Part shown: positions 8,834 through 16,033 of the stretch, one piece after another | Layout of the letters: every line of letters starts with the position of its first letter | How positions within the stretch are numbered: the stretch's first letter is position 1 | From: CAVUUN01 sp964421755 | GTDB taxonomy: Bacteria > Acidobacteriota > UBA6911 > RPQK01 | Assembly (NCBI GenBank): GCA_964421755.1 | Contig: CAYQYP010000460.1 | Location: forward strand, 1 to 64,000 | DNA: 64,000 nucleotides | Reading direction: 5' to 3' | The notes under the pieces: model-generated | What the model was told of the DNA's origin: nothing | Seen by the model: only the letters and a program-made list of their open reading frames with translations | The model's database searches: none | Made by a program: the position numbers and the translations under genes

Positions 8834-9097
8834 CTATTTATTCCGAAACCAGTCCCGGTTGAGGGCGATGTCGGTCTGCCATTTGTCGGGGACCTCTTCT
8901 TCGGGAAAAATGGCGTCGACCGGGCACTCCGGAACGCAGGCGCCGCAATCGATGCACACTTCCGGATCTATATAGAGTTGTGTCTCGGACGGAAAGTTCA
9001 CTTCGTCTTTTCTCGGATGGATACAGTCGACCGGACAGGCATCCACACAAGCGGTGTCTTTCGTCCCGATACAGGGCTGACATATTACAAACGCCAT
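8834..9097 (-). CDS. fdxA: 7Fe-type ferredoxin (3Fe-4S/4Fe-4S)
   Basis: An 87-residue electron carrier. The first cluster region has C9, C17 and C21 followed by proline ('ACVDACPVDC'), the spacing of the [3Fe-4S] site in 7Fe ferredoxins. The second region has C48, C51, C54 and C58 ('CIDCGACVPECP'), the classic [4Fe-4S] motif, and C25 completes the set. The C-terminal 'ALNRDWFRNK' is usual for this short FdxA-like group. Its redox partner is not encoded nearby. It lies downstream of the ABC transporter pair on the same strand, separated by a large inverted repeat, so it is probably transcribed separately. Confidence 0.92.
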   Translation of the reverse strand: MAFVICQPCIGTKDTACVDACPVDCIHPRKDEVNFPSETQLYIDPEVCIDCGACVPECPVDAIFPEEEVPDKWQTDIALNRDWFRNK

Positions 9098-9126
9098 TGC
9101 GATGGCTCCTTAGCTTTTTGGTCAGT

Positions 9127-9242
9127 GCCGAACCCAAAGGACCTCAAGGAGACAACCAACAAGGACAGCTAGGACAAGGATTAGCGGCACTTGGTCTTTT
9201 GCCCTTTTGTCCTTGTTGTCCTTGAGGTCCTTTGGGTTCGGC
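9127..9242. repeat. Long inverted repeat of GGACAA-type units
   Basis: GCCGAACCCAAAGGACCTC at 9127 begins an arm whose first 24 bases are perfectly complementary to the end of the element at 9242. Pairing then continues with a small offset through 'AACAAGGAC'. The inner part consists of degenerate repeats (AAGGACAGCTAGGACAAGG, and TTTGTCCTTGTTGTCCTTG on the other side). It lies between the stop of the ABC transporter gene and the start of the ferredoxin gene, both on minus. It could act as a processing or termination hairpin, or be a mobile palindromic repeat. Confidence 0.8.
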
Positions 9243-9270
9243 AACCCTCTAGCCTCTCATCTTAACAGGT

Positions 9271-11088
9271 TCAGCCGAGGCGGCTTTCCGCCGCGTCGGC
9301 CGCGCGCTCGCTTTCACCCAGCTGTTCTTTGTATTGAAGCTGATACAACTTGTAGTAAATGCCCTTGTGCCGCAGCAAATCCGCGTGCGAACCTTCTTCC
9401 GCGATCTGCCCCTTGTGCATGACGATGATTCGGTCGCAGTTCTGAATGGTCGAGAGTCGGTGTGCGACGATCAGGGATGTTCGGTCCTTCATCAACCGCA
9501 TGAGCGCGTCCTGGATCAGCAGCTCGGTTTCCGTATCGACGGATGAAGTGGCCTCATCCAGCACCAGGATCGGAGGGTTGTGCGCCAGGGCCCGGGCAAA
9601 CGAGAGGAGTTGGCGTTGTCCAACCGACAACGAAGCTCCCCGTTCGGCGACGACGCTCGAGTACTTGCCGGCAAGTCGCCCGATGAATACATCCGCGTGG
9701 ACATGCCTGGCCGCCCGTTCTACCTCCTCTGCCGCTATCGGACGCCTCCACAGCCTGATGTTTTCCTCGACTGTACCGCTGAAAAGAAACGGGTCCTGCA
9801 AAACCACCGTGATCGCCTGTCGAAGGCTGTCGAGCGACATTGATCGAATGTCGACCCCGTCAATCAGGATTTGTCCCGCCTGTACGTCATAGAATCTGCA
9901 CAGCAGGTTGATCACCGTCGATTTGCCCGCTCCGGTGGCGCCCACGATGGCGAGTCTTTCGCCGGGGGCGATCCTGAAACTTACCCCCTTCAAGATGGGG
10001 TGCCCTGCCTTGTACGAGAACCAGACGTCCCGAAACTCGATTTCGCCCCGCACGTGGTCAAGGTTGGCCGGCTGCGTCGGAGAGACGATTTCCGGCTGGG
10101 TATCGAGGAGCTTGAAAATCCGTTCGGAGCTGGCCATGGCACTCTGCAGGATATTGAACTTCTCGCTCAAGTCGCTGATTGGTTTGTAGAAACGTTCGGA
10201 GTACTGGACGAACGCGACGACTGCGCCGAGGGTCACGGCTCCTGCCAAAACCTGCCCCCCGCCGTACCAGATTATCAACGCGATCGCCACGGCGCCGAGC
10301 AGATCGAGGACCGGGTAAAAGAAGGCGTAATAGGAGATCGACTGCAGGTTTGCCTGCAGATGTTCCCGATTGCGTTCCTCGAACTCGCCGAACTTCCGCT
10401 TCTCCTGCACGAAAATCTGGACCACCGACATCCCGGTGATGTTCTCCTGGAGGAACGAGTTGATCTTCGCGACGCAGGTGCGCACCCAACGGTAAGAGTC
10501 GCGCACCTTGATTTTGAAGACCCAGGTCGCCAGGAAGATCAGAGGAATCACCGCGAAGCTGACCAGGGCTAACTTCCAATTGATCCAAAGCATCACGCCG
10601 ACGATGCCGAGAAGCAGGAAGACGTCCCCGAAAATACTGACGACTCCCGCGGTGAAGAGCTCGTTCAGGACATCGACGTCGGAGGTCATGCGGGTAATCA
10701 GACGCCCCACCGGATTTCGGTCGAAGTACGCCATTTGGAGCTTCTGGATGTGGCCGAAGATCTCCACCCGCAGGTCGTACATGATCTTCTGCCCGGTCCA
10801 GTTCATGAGGTACGTCTGAACGAAAGCCAAAAGGAACTGGGCGATGAGCACGACCAGAAAGATCCCTGCTATCTTTGCCAAACCGCCCATGTCGCCGTTC
10901 TTGATGTATTCGTCGATAGCGATTTTCGTGAGGAAAGGCCCGACCAACTGAAGTCCCGACACGAGTAGCAGGAGGACGACTGACAGGGCGACCACCTTGC
11001 GGTAGGGGGCCAGGTAGTGCAGCAGACGTCGGGCCAGACGCGCGTCGTAGACTTTTCCGAGTGCTTCTTCCTCGTGATACTGGCTCAT
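9271..11088 (-). CDS. ABC exporter subunit, catalytic half (MdlB/TM288-like)
   Basis: 605 residues: six membrane helices fused to an ATPase, the layout of a half-size exporter. Walker A is 'GATGAGKST', Walker B is 'ILVLDEATSSVD' with the normal catalytic glutamate, and the signature is the altered 'LSVGQ' instead of LSGGQ. The partner gene overlaps its start by 4 bases (ATGA). In heterodimeric exporters such as TM287/288 and BmrCD, one subunit keeps Walker-B glutamate but has a degraded signature and the other has the reverse. That is what this pair shows, so they should form one heterodimeric exporter in the inner membrane. The substrate (drug, lipid or peptide) is unknown. Confidence 0.9.
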   Translation of the reverse strand: MSQYHEEEALGKVYDARLARRLLHYLAPYRKVVALSVVLLLLVSGLQLVGPFLTKIAIDEYIKNGDMGGLAKIAGIFLVVLIAQFLLAFVQTYLMNWTGQKIMYDLRVEIFGHIQKLQMAYFDRNPVGRLITRMTSDVDVLNELFTAGVVSIFGDVFLLLGIVGVMLWINWKLALVSFAVIPLIFLATWVFKIKVRDSYRWVRTCVAKINSFLQENITGMSVVQIFVQEKRKFGEFEERNREHLQANLQSISYYAFFYPVLDLLGAVAIALIIWYGGGQVLAGAVTLGAVVAFVQYSERFYKPISDLSEKFNILQSAMASSERIFKLLDTQPEIVSPTQPANLDHVRGEIEFRDVWFSYKAGHPILKGVSFRIAPGERLAIVGATGAGKSTVINLLCRFYDVQAGQILIDGVDIRSMSLDSLRQAITVVLQDPFLFSGTVEENIRLWRRPIAAEEVERAARHVHADVFIGRLAGKYSSVVAERGASLSVGQRQLLSFARALAHNPPILVLDEATSSVDTETELLIQDALMRLMKDRTSLIVAHRLSTIQNCDRIIVMHKGQIAEEGSHADLLRHKGIYYKLYQLQYKEQLGESERAADAAESRLG

Positions 11089-12851
11089 TCGACTCCCAGT
11101 TCTTCCCGGAGCAGTTGCTTCTCGTAAAGGTCCGCGTAGTAACCGCCCGCCTCGAGAAGCTCCACGTGCGTCCCCCGCTCCACAATCACCCCGTCATTGA
11201 GCACCAGGATCTGATCCGCTGATTTCACCGTGGAGATTCGGTGGGAAATCAAGATGGCCGTCCGGTCCCGCATTTCCTCGGTCAAGCGGTTCAGGATCCG
11301 CTCCTCTGTCTGGGTGTCGACGCTTGACAAAGCATCGTCCAGAATCAGAATCCGTGGATCGACGAGCAGAGCACGGCTTATCGCGATACGCTGTTTCTGG
11401 CCTCCCGAAAGGGTGATCCCGCGCTCGCCGACCAGGGTCTCGAACTTGTTGGGAAAGTCCTGGATGTCTCCCCAGATATTGCTGATGTGCGACGCCTGTT
11501 CCACCTGTTCGTACGGTATCCTGACGTCTCCGAACGCGATGTTGTTTCGGACGGTCTCAGAGAACAGAAACGTGTCCTGCGGCACGTACCCGATATTCTT
11601 CCTGAGGATATGAAGCGGAATCCGGTTGATGTCGATCCCGTCGACAAACACTGTCCCGGGCGGCGCCGGATACAGGCGAGCGAGCAGGTTCACCAGCGTT
11701 GATTTGCCGCTTCCCGTGCTCCCGACGATGGCCACGCAGTGTCCCTTTGGTATTTCGAAGGAGACGTTCCGCAGGACCGGTCTGCCGTTATACGAGAACG
11801 TCAGGTTTCGCACCTCCACACGGCCGCTCAGTGCCTCGATCGGTTCGGTCTGTCCGTCGGCAATTTCCGGTTCTGTCTGCAAAATCGCCTGAATACGAGA
11901 CATCGAGGCGGAACCCCGCTCGACGATGTTGATGACCCAGCCGAGAGCAATCGTTGGCCAGGTGAGCATGGCCAGGTATCCCATGAAAGCGACGAAATGC
12001 GGCAGACCGATCGTCCCCTGGATCACGAGGCGCCCTCCATACCAGAGAAGACCGACCGCCGAGAGTCCCAGGAGAAGGCTGAGAAGTGGCGAATACAGTC
12101 CGGTGACCTTCACCAGTGAGAGACTCTTGGCCAGGTAGTCGTCATTGGCGCGCACGAATCGGTTCGTGAAGGCTTTCTCTTGGTTGTACGCCTTGACAAC
12201 ACGAACTCCGGCCACGTTCTCCTGAGCGAGCGCGGTGAGCACCGAGAACTGGGCCTGAATCCGCTCGAACCGTTCGTGGATCTGCTTGCCGAAGATATTG
12301 ACGGTGTAACTCACCGCCAGAAGAGGAACGAGGGTGAGAACAGCGAGCCGAACGTTGATGGTCAAAAGGATCGCAACCGTGAAGCTCGTCGTCAGGATGG
12401 TGTTGACCGAATACATGATTCCTGGCCCTAGAACCATCCGGACGGCGCTCAGGTCGTTGGTCGCCCGGGACATGATGTCCCCGGTCGGGTTCCGCTGAAA
12501 ATACGCCGGCGACAAGCGTTGCAGGTGAGCGAAGAGATCGTTGCGCAGATCGTACTCGATCTGACGAGACACTCCAATGAGGATGTGCCGCATCCAATAC
12601 CGAAAGAAACCCTCGACCGCACTGACTCCGACAATCAGGCCTGCATAGTAGATCAGTGTGCCTCGGCTGATCTCCCGATACAGCTCGCCTACCGCGGCAC
12701 CCAGGATCCACGGCGTAGCGATGGCCACCAGGTTTGTCAGGAGAACCATCGCAATGCCGACCCCAATCCGGAGTTGATGCTTCTTAAGATAGGGCAGCAG
12801 ATGCAGCAGGGGCCTTTTTCTGCCAACCCCACCGGAGACATTACTTGACAT
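11085..12851 (-). CDS. ABC exporter subunit, degenerate-site half (MdlA/TM287-like)
   Basis: 588 residues: six membrane helices in about residues 20-320, then an ATPase domain. Walker A is 'GSTGSGKST', the signature is the intact 'LSGGQKQR' and Walker B is 'ILILDDALSSVD', where aspartate replaces the catalytic glutamate. This change marks the subunit that contributes the non-hydrolytic ATP site in heterodimeric exporters. It is upstream of and translationally coupled to the catalytic half. The ATG at 12851 directly precedes 'SSNVSGGVGRKRPLLHLLPY', a usual exporter N-terminus. Confidence 0.9.
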   Translation of the reverse strand: MSSNVSGGVGRKRPLLHLLPYLKKHQLRIGVGIAMVLLTNLVAIATPWILGAAVGELYREISRGTLIYYAGLIVGVSAVEGFFRYWMRHILIGVSRQIEYDLRNDLFAHLQRLSPAYFQRNPTGDIMSRATNDLSAVRMVLGPGIMYSVNTILTTSFTVAILLTINVRLAVLTLVPLLAVSYTVNIFGKQIHERFERIQAQFSVLTALAQENVAGVRVVKAYNQEKAFTNRFVRANDDYLAKSLSLVKVTGLYSPLLSLLLGLSAVGLLWYGGRLVIQGTIGLPHFVAFMGYLAMLTWPTIALGWVINIVERGSASMSRIQAILQTEPEIADGQTEPIEALSGRVEVRNLTFSYNGRPVLRNVSFEIPKGHCVAIVGSTGSGKSTLVNLLARLYPAPPGTVFVDGIDINRIPLHILRKNIGYVPQDTFLFSETVRNNIAFGDVRIPYEQVEQASHISNIWGDIQDFPNKFETLVGERGITLSGGQKQRIAISRALLVDPRILILDDALSSVDTQTEERILNRLTEEMRDRTAILISHRISTVKSADQILVLNDGVIVERGTHVELLEAGGYYADLYEKQLLREELGVE

Positions 12852-12902
12852 CAGGCCCCTTGAGGTGTGAACGGATGGTCACGTGACTCGACATCAAAAC
12901 GC

Positions 12903-13475
12903 TTAAGGTTTCTTGACGTCAAAACCCTTGACGTGAGGAATCGGGTCCCCCTTCGCACTGACAAAATGGACCTCGTATCCCTCGAGAAACGGTGAGTTCT
13001 TTTCGTACCGTACGGAGAACTTGCCGGGATTTCCAGGTAGCAGCGGGGACGGTTCTACAGGGAGCACAAGTCGGTCAAGCTGCTTTTTGTCCTTACCCCA
13101 GATCGTGACTTGCACCCGCACCCCGTCCATGACTTGGCCTGTCTGATTCCATACCTCGCCATCGAGCGTAAAGCCTTCGAAGAAGCGTTCGTAGACGACC
13201 GCCGTCAGGCGAAGAGGCGCGGGTTCCTCCAGGCTGGTGGCCGTCGCGAAATTCTCCAAAAACGAAAGCGGTGTGAAGGCTACTATCAGGAAGAAGATCG
13301 CCGCAGCCAGGCCCGCGAGGACGGCCGCACGGAAGAAGCTGCGGATCAGGTAAACACCCGCCTCCTTCCGGTGTGCAAAGAACAGGTATGCCGCCCCAAG
13401 AAGGAAGAGTACGAGGAACGCCCAAAGTGAATAACGCAGCGCGTTGTCGAGGATTTCCAGTGTCTTGTTGCTCAT
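12903..13475 (-). CDS. Membrane-anchored protein with FxLYD-like domain
   Basis: 190 residues from ATG at 13475. Two hydrophobic helices lie near residues 15-33 ('YSLWAFLVLFLLGAAYLFF') and 45-70. A C-terminal region of about 100 residues then reads 'VYERFFEGFTLDGEVWNQTG', 'VRVQVTIWGKDKKQLDRL' and 'LLPGNPGKFSVRY', matching the FxLYD pattern of extracytoplasmic domains (G.v.N.., fyd..G..l, l.pGe...F.v). The frame is open upstream to 13655, but that part overlaps the next gene and is arginine-rich. It lies 51 bases upstream of the ABC pair and may belong to the same operon. No catalytic residues are seen; an envelope role is inferred. Confidence 0.7.
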   Translation of the reverse strand: MSNKTLEILDNALRYSLWAFLVLFLLGAAYLFFAHRKEAGVYLIRSFFRAAVLAGLAAAIFFLIVAFTPLSFLENFATATSLEEPAPLRLTAVVYERFFEGFTLDGEVWNQTGQVMDGVRVQVTIWGKDKKQLDRLVLPVEPSPLLPGNPGKFSVRYEKNSPFLEGYEVHFVSAKGDPIPHVKGFDVKKP

Positions 13476-13536
13476 ATTGGTGCGCTCGTGAATCTGCCTG
13501 AGTGTTGACCGGTTCCGGGATATTCGCAGGAGACTT

Positions 13537-14121
13537 CTACGGCATCGGTCGTTCCGGCCCTGGCGCTCGAGGACGCTGTCCGCTGTCCGGCACGTACGAA
13601 GGCTGCAGCTCCCAGAAACCCTTCTTAGATTCGGACAGCTTGAATTTCTCACCAAACAGGCTTTTACCGAACTCGGTGAGCAGGTCCTCCTCCAGGTGGC
13701 CCGTGCTCTGGATCGGAACCCAGGCTTCCTGGCCCAGGAAGTCCCTCTTCTTCGCCCTGATGTCGACTCCGGCGGTCACCAGCGTGCGTTTGGCCTCGAC
13801 CAGCTCAATCTGAACATCGAACTTGCACTCCACCCGGACCCATTCCGCATCGGAAAGCTCCGGGCGAGTTCCGATCTTCGCAATGTGGCTGTCGGTCAGA
13901 GGCCCGCTGCTGTACTCGACGTAATCGGTCTGGATCCTGCCCTTCGCCCGATCCGAGTCCTTCATGGGCAGGTTCCGTCCTTTCATCACCTCGAGCATCG
14001 CCTCCCAGGCGGGTTCGAACGGGATCTTGAGATCCAGCGGAGCCGGTACCCCGCCCATCCCGAGGACGGATCCGGCCAACCACATCAGAGCGAACAAGGC
14101 TGCCCGTCTGGTCATCGTCAT
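13537..14121 (-). CDS. Exported protein with weak BamC-like features
   Basis: 194 residues beginning MTMTRRAALFALMWLAGSVLG, a signal peptide without a lipobox cysteine. The mature part holds 'PFEPAWEAMLEVMKGRNLPM' and 'DSDRAKGRIQTDYVEY', which resembles the 'AW.a....l......v...d...G.i.t.' pattern of BamC/NlpB-like helix-grip domains. The similarity is by eye and weak. In-frame ATGs lie at 14121 and 14115; upstream the frame stays open but runs into repeat DNA. It starts the minus-strand group that leads through the FxLYD protein to the ABC exporter, with 61 bases to the next gene, so an envelope role fits. Confidence 0.6.
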   Translation of the reverse strand: MTMTRRAALFALMWLAGSVLGMGGVPAPLDLKIPFEPAWEAMLEVMKGRNLPMKDSDRAKGRIQTDYVEYSSGPLTDSHIAKIGTRPELSDAEWVRVECKFDVQIELVEAKRTLVTAGVDIRAKKRDFLGQEAWVPIQSTGHLEEDLLTEFGKSLFGEKFKLSESKKGFWELQPSYVPDSGQRPRAPGPERPMP

Positions 14122-14278
14122 AGTGTAAACCACGACGGCACATTTTGGCGATTCTATGGTCCGCTTACTCTCTGTCGCTGCGCTGGCTGTCGAGGTTGTT
14201 GCACAAGGTCGCACAAGTGCGTTCGGCCCACAGGCATTGACGGACTTGTTATGGGTTGAAGTCGTGCGGAGGGCGAGT

Positions 14279-14438
14279 TCGAATGGAGGCGCGCACGAAA
14301 GCGAACGGCAGTGAGCGAGAGTAAGCGGACCACCAATCATGGCTAGTCGAGACATTTAAATACGAAGCAGTGGAGCGAATCAGGTGGTCCGCTTACTCTC
14401 GCTCACTGTCGTTCGCTTTCGTGCGCGGCTCCATTCGA
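14279..14438. repeat. 160 bp element with 56 bp terminal inverted repeats (MITE-like)
   Basis: Arm 1 (14279-14334) runs from TCGAATGGAGGCGCGCACGA to AGTAAGCGGACCACC. The reverse complement of arm 2 (14383-14438) matches it at 54 of 56 positions. The 48-base centre (AATCATGGCTAGTCGAG..., ending GGAGCGAATCA) has no repeat character. A third, shorter copy of the outer arm begins at 14159. The size, long perfect arms and intergenic site fit a miniature inverted-repeat element or a very large palindromic repeat. No transposase is encoded. Confidence 0.8.
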
Positions 14439-14478
14439 TCGTCGCCGGCGGCCCGCGCTCTGCCCAGTCCATTACCCC

Positions 14479-14512
14479 GTCAGCCGGTCAGCCGGTCAGC
14501 TGGTCAGCCGGG
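14479..14512. repeat. Tandem octamer array GTCAGCCG/GTCAGCTG
   Basis: About four 8-base units (GTCAGCCG GTCAGCCG GTCAGCTG GTCAGCCG) run up to the stop codon of the mltG gene at 14514. The same unit recurs as an array at 31183-31217, where it contains the stop codon of another gene. Confidence 0.85.
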
Positions 14513-14513
14513 T

Positions 14514-15521
14514 CTACCGCTGGTACTTCTGCACGGCTCGCATGTGGTCCCTGTACTGGACTGAGAAGTAGTGGCTTCCGTCATTGCGCGAAACGAAATA
14601 GAGGTAATCAACTTCGGCCGGATTCAGAGCCGCGTCGAGTGAGGCGAGCCCGGGACTCGCGATCGGACCGGGTGGGAGCCCGGCGTACAGGTAGGTGTTA
14701 TAGGGCGAGTCCAGTTGAAGATCGCTCTTGTGAATCACCCCGTCGTATTGTTTGACCCGTTTCACTCCGTAAACCACGGTCGGGTCCGATCCCAGCTTGA
14801 TGTTCTGCTGCAGACGGTTGTGGAAGACGGCGGAGACGAGCGGACGTTCGGTGGGCTGGCCTGTTTCCTTTTCGATAATCGACGCGAGCGTCACAACTTC
14901 TCTGGGAGTCATGGTCAGGGCCTTGGCGCGCTGCTGCCTTTCAGGCGTCCAGACGCGCAGGAAACCCTGAACCATCCGCTGCACGACTTCCTTCTCGGTC
15001 GTGTTCCTGGCAAGGAGGTACGTGTCGGGGAACAGGTATCCCTCGAGGTCCTGGGCCTGCGGGTCAATCTCTGCAATGAGGCGTTTGTCGTTCGTCGCCT
15101 CCCCGAACCCGTCCAGGGTGCCAATGCCCTGGCTGACAAAGGCTTTGGCGATATCCTCGGCGCTGTAACCCTCGGGGATCGTCACGCGTTGGAAGAAGAT
15201 GTCCCCACGAATGAGTTTGTCGGCGACCTGCTGAAGATCGAGCGGTCGATCGAAACGGTATTCCCCCGCTTTAAGCGAAGCGGTCGGATGCCTCAGCCGG
15301 ACGTACCATCCGAAAAGGCGACTGGACCGGATGACCCCGGCCTTCTGCAACTCGGCACCGATCTGGGGCACGGAGAACCCGCGGTTGACCGTCACGAACT
15401 TCTCCGGCTCCACATAGCCCTTGAACGGAACAGTAGTCTGCCGGTAAGCCAGCCAACCCAACACCGCGGCGACGACAAGGGCAAGCGCGATCACGAGGCC
15501 CAGGCCCCTTCGTTTGCTCAT
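14514..15521 (-). CDS. mltG: Endolytic murein transglycosylase MltG
   Basis: 335 residues. An N-terminal membrane anchor (residues 7-24, 'LGLVIALALVVAAVLGWLAY') precedes a YceG domain. The family signature is clear: 'LASIIEKETG', carrying the catalytic glutamate, then 'ERPLVSAVFHNRL' and 'LGSDPTVVYG', with 'YAGLPPGPIASPG' further on. MltG cuts nascent glycan strands in the periplasm and is thought to set strand length. Its start overlaps the end of ruvX by 4 bases (ATGA), so the two are translationally coupled. The stop lies directly against a tandem octamer repeat. Confidence 0.95.
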   Translation of the reverse strand: MSKRRGLGLVIALALVVAAVLGWLAYRQTTVPFKGYVEPEKFVTVNRGFSVPQIGAELQKAGVIRSSRLFGWYVRLRHPTASLKAGEYRFDRPLDLQQVADKLIRGDIFFQRVTIPEGYSAEDIAKAFVSQGIGTLDGFGEATNDKRLIAEIDPQAQDLEGYLFPDTYLLARNTTEKEVVQRMVQGFLRVWTPERQQRAKALTMTPREVVTLASIIEKETGQPTERPLVSAVFHNRLQQNIKLGSDPTVVYGVKRVKQYDGVIHKSDLQLDSPYNTYLYAGLPPGPIASPGLASLDAALNPAEVDYLYFVSRNDGSHYFSVQYRDHMRAVQKYQR

Positions 15522-15952
15522 CCGGTTCCCTCAAGGTAGCGCCGCAGGATGACCGCGGCAGCGAATTCGTTTCGTCGTCTGCGCCTTTCGTCCACCCTCA
15601 GGCGGGCTTCGGCCATCAGCTCTTCGGCTTCCTTGGTAGACAGACGCTCGTCCATCCACTCGATCGCTGCAGACGATTTGCTGTGCAGTTGCTGAGCGAG
15701 TTGCTCGACTGCGTCCAGAATATCACTCCGGGAACCATCCAGATGAAGGGGCTTTCCAAGTATAATCTTCTCAACGGCGTGTTCAGCCGCGATCCGCAGG
15801 ATGGAGTCGCAGTCTGCGGCGAGGTTGACTCGCTGAAGTGTAAGGAGAGGGCGGACCGTAACCCGCATCGGATCGCTGATTGCCAGACCGATAGTTTTGG
15901 AACCCACGTCCAGAGCCATCCATCTGGCAAGGGTGGGCTTAGGATCGGCCAC
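15518..15952 (-). CDS. ruvX: YqgF/RuvX RNase H-fold nuclease (pre-16S rRNA or Holliday junction)
   Basis: 144 residues, the usual length. The RNase H-like core begins 'RWMALDVGSKTIGLAISDP', with the first conserved aspartate. 'VEKIILGKPLHLDGS' is the family's glycine/proline motif, 'WMDERLSTKEAE' carries the conserved acidic residue, and 'RRRNEFAAAVILRRYL' at the C-terminus supplies the D/N-x-x-AA motif, here with asparagine and glutamate. Members mature the 5' end of 16S rRNA in E. coli and have been called Holliday junction resolvases. It is coupled to mltG, a common bacterial arrangement. Confidence 0.93.
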   Translation of the reverse strand: MADPKPTLARWMALDVGSKTIGLAISDPMRVTVRPLLTLQRVNLAADCDSILRIAAEHAVEKIILGKPLHLDGSRSDILDAVEQLAQQLHSKSSAAIEWMDERLSTKEAEELMAEARLRVDERRRRRNEFAAAVILRRYLEGTG

Positions 15953-15969
15953 TGATAAGAAGTTCCTTC

Positions 15970-15999
15970 TTGTTGAGTGTCTTGAGCCTAAGCTATAAT
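15970..15999 (+). promoter_or_regulatory. Sigma70-type promoter for the S41/HU genes
   Basis: TTGTTG at 15970-15975 and a perfect TATAAT at 15994-15999 are separated by 18 bases, in the divergent space between ruvX (minus) and the S41 gene (plus, start 16034). Confidence 0.65.
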
Positions 16000-16033
16000 C
16001 TTAACCCATATCAAAGAAAAACAAGAGGTAAGG

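Larger units (their letters stand above)
14122..14513. other. Intergenic region filled by repeats, no gene seen
   Basis: 392 bases between two minus-strand genes. They contain a partial copy (14159-14173, GGTCCGCTTACTCTC) of the arm of the inverted repeat at 14279-14438, the full inverted repeat, and the tandem GGTCAGCY array at 14479-14512. No coding frame is convincing. Confidence 0.6.
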
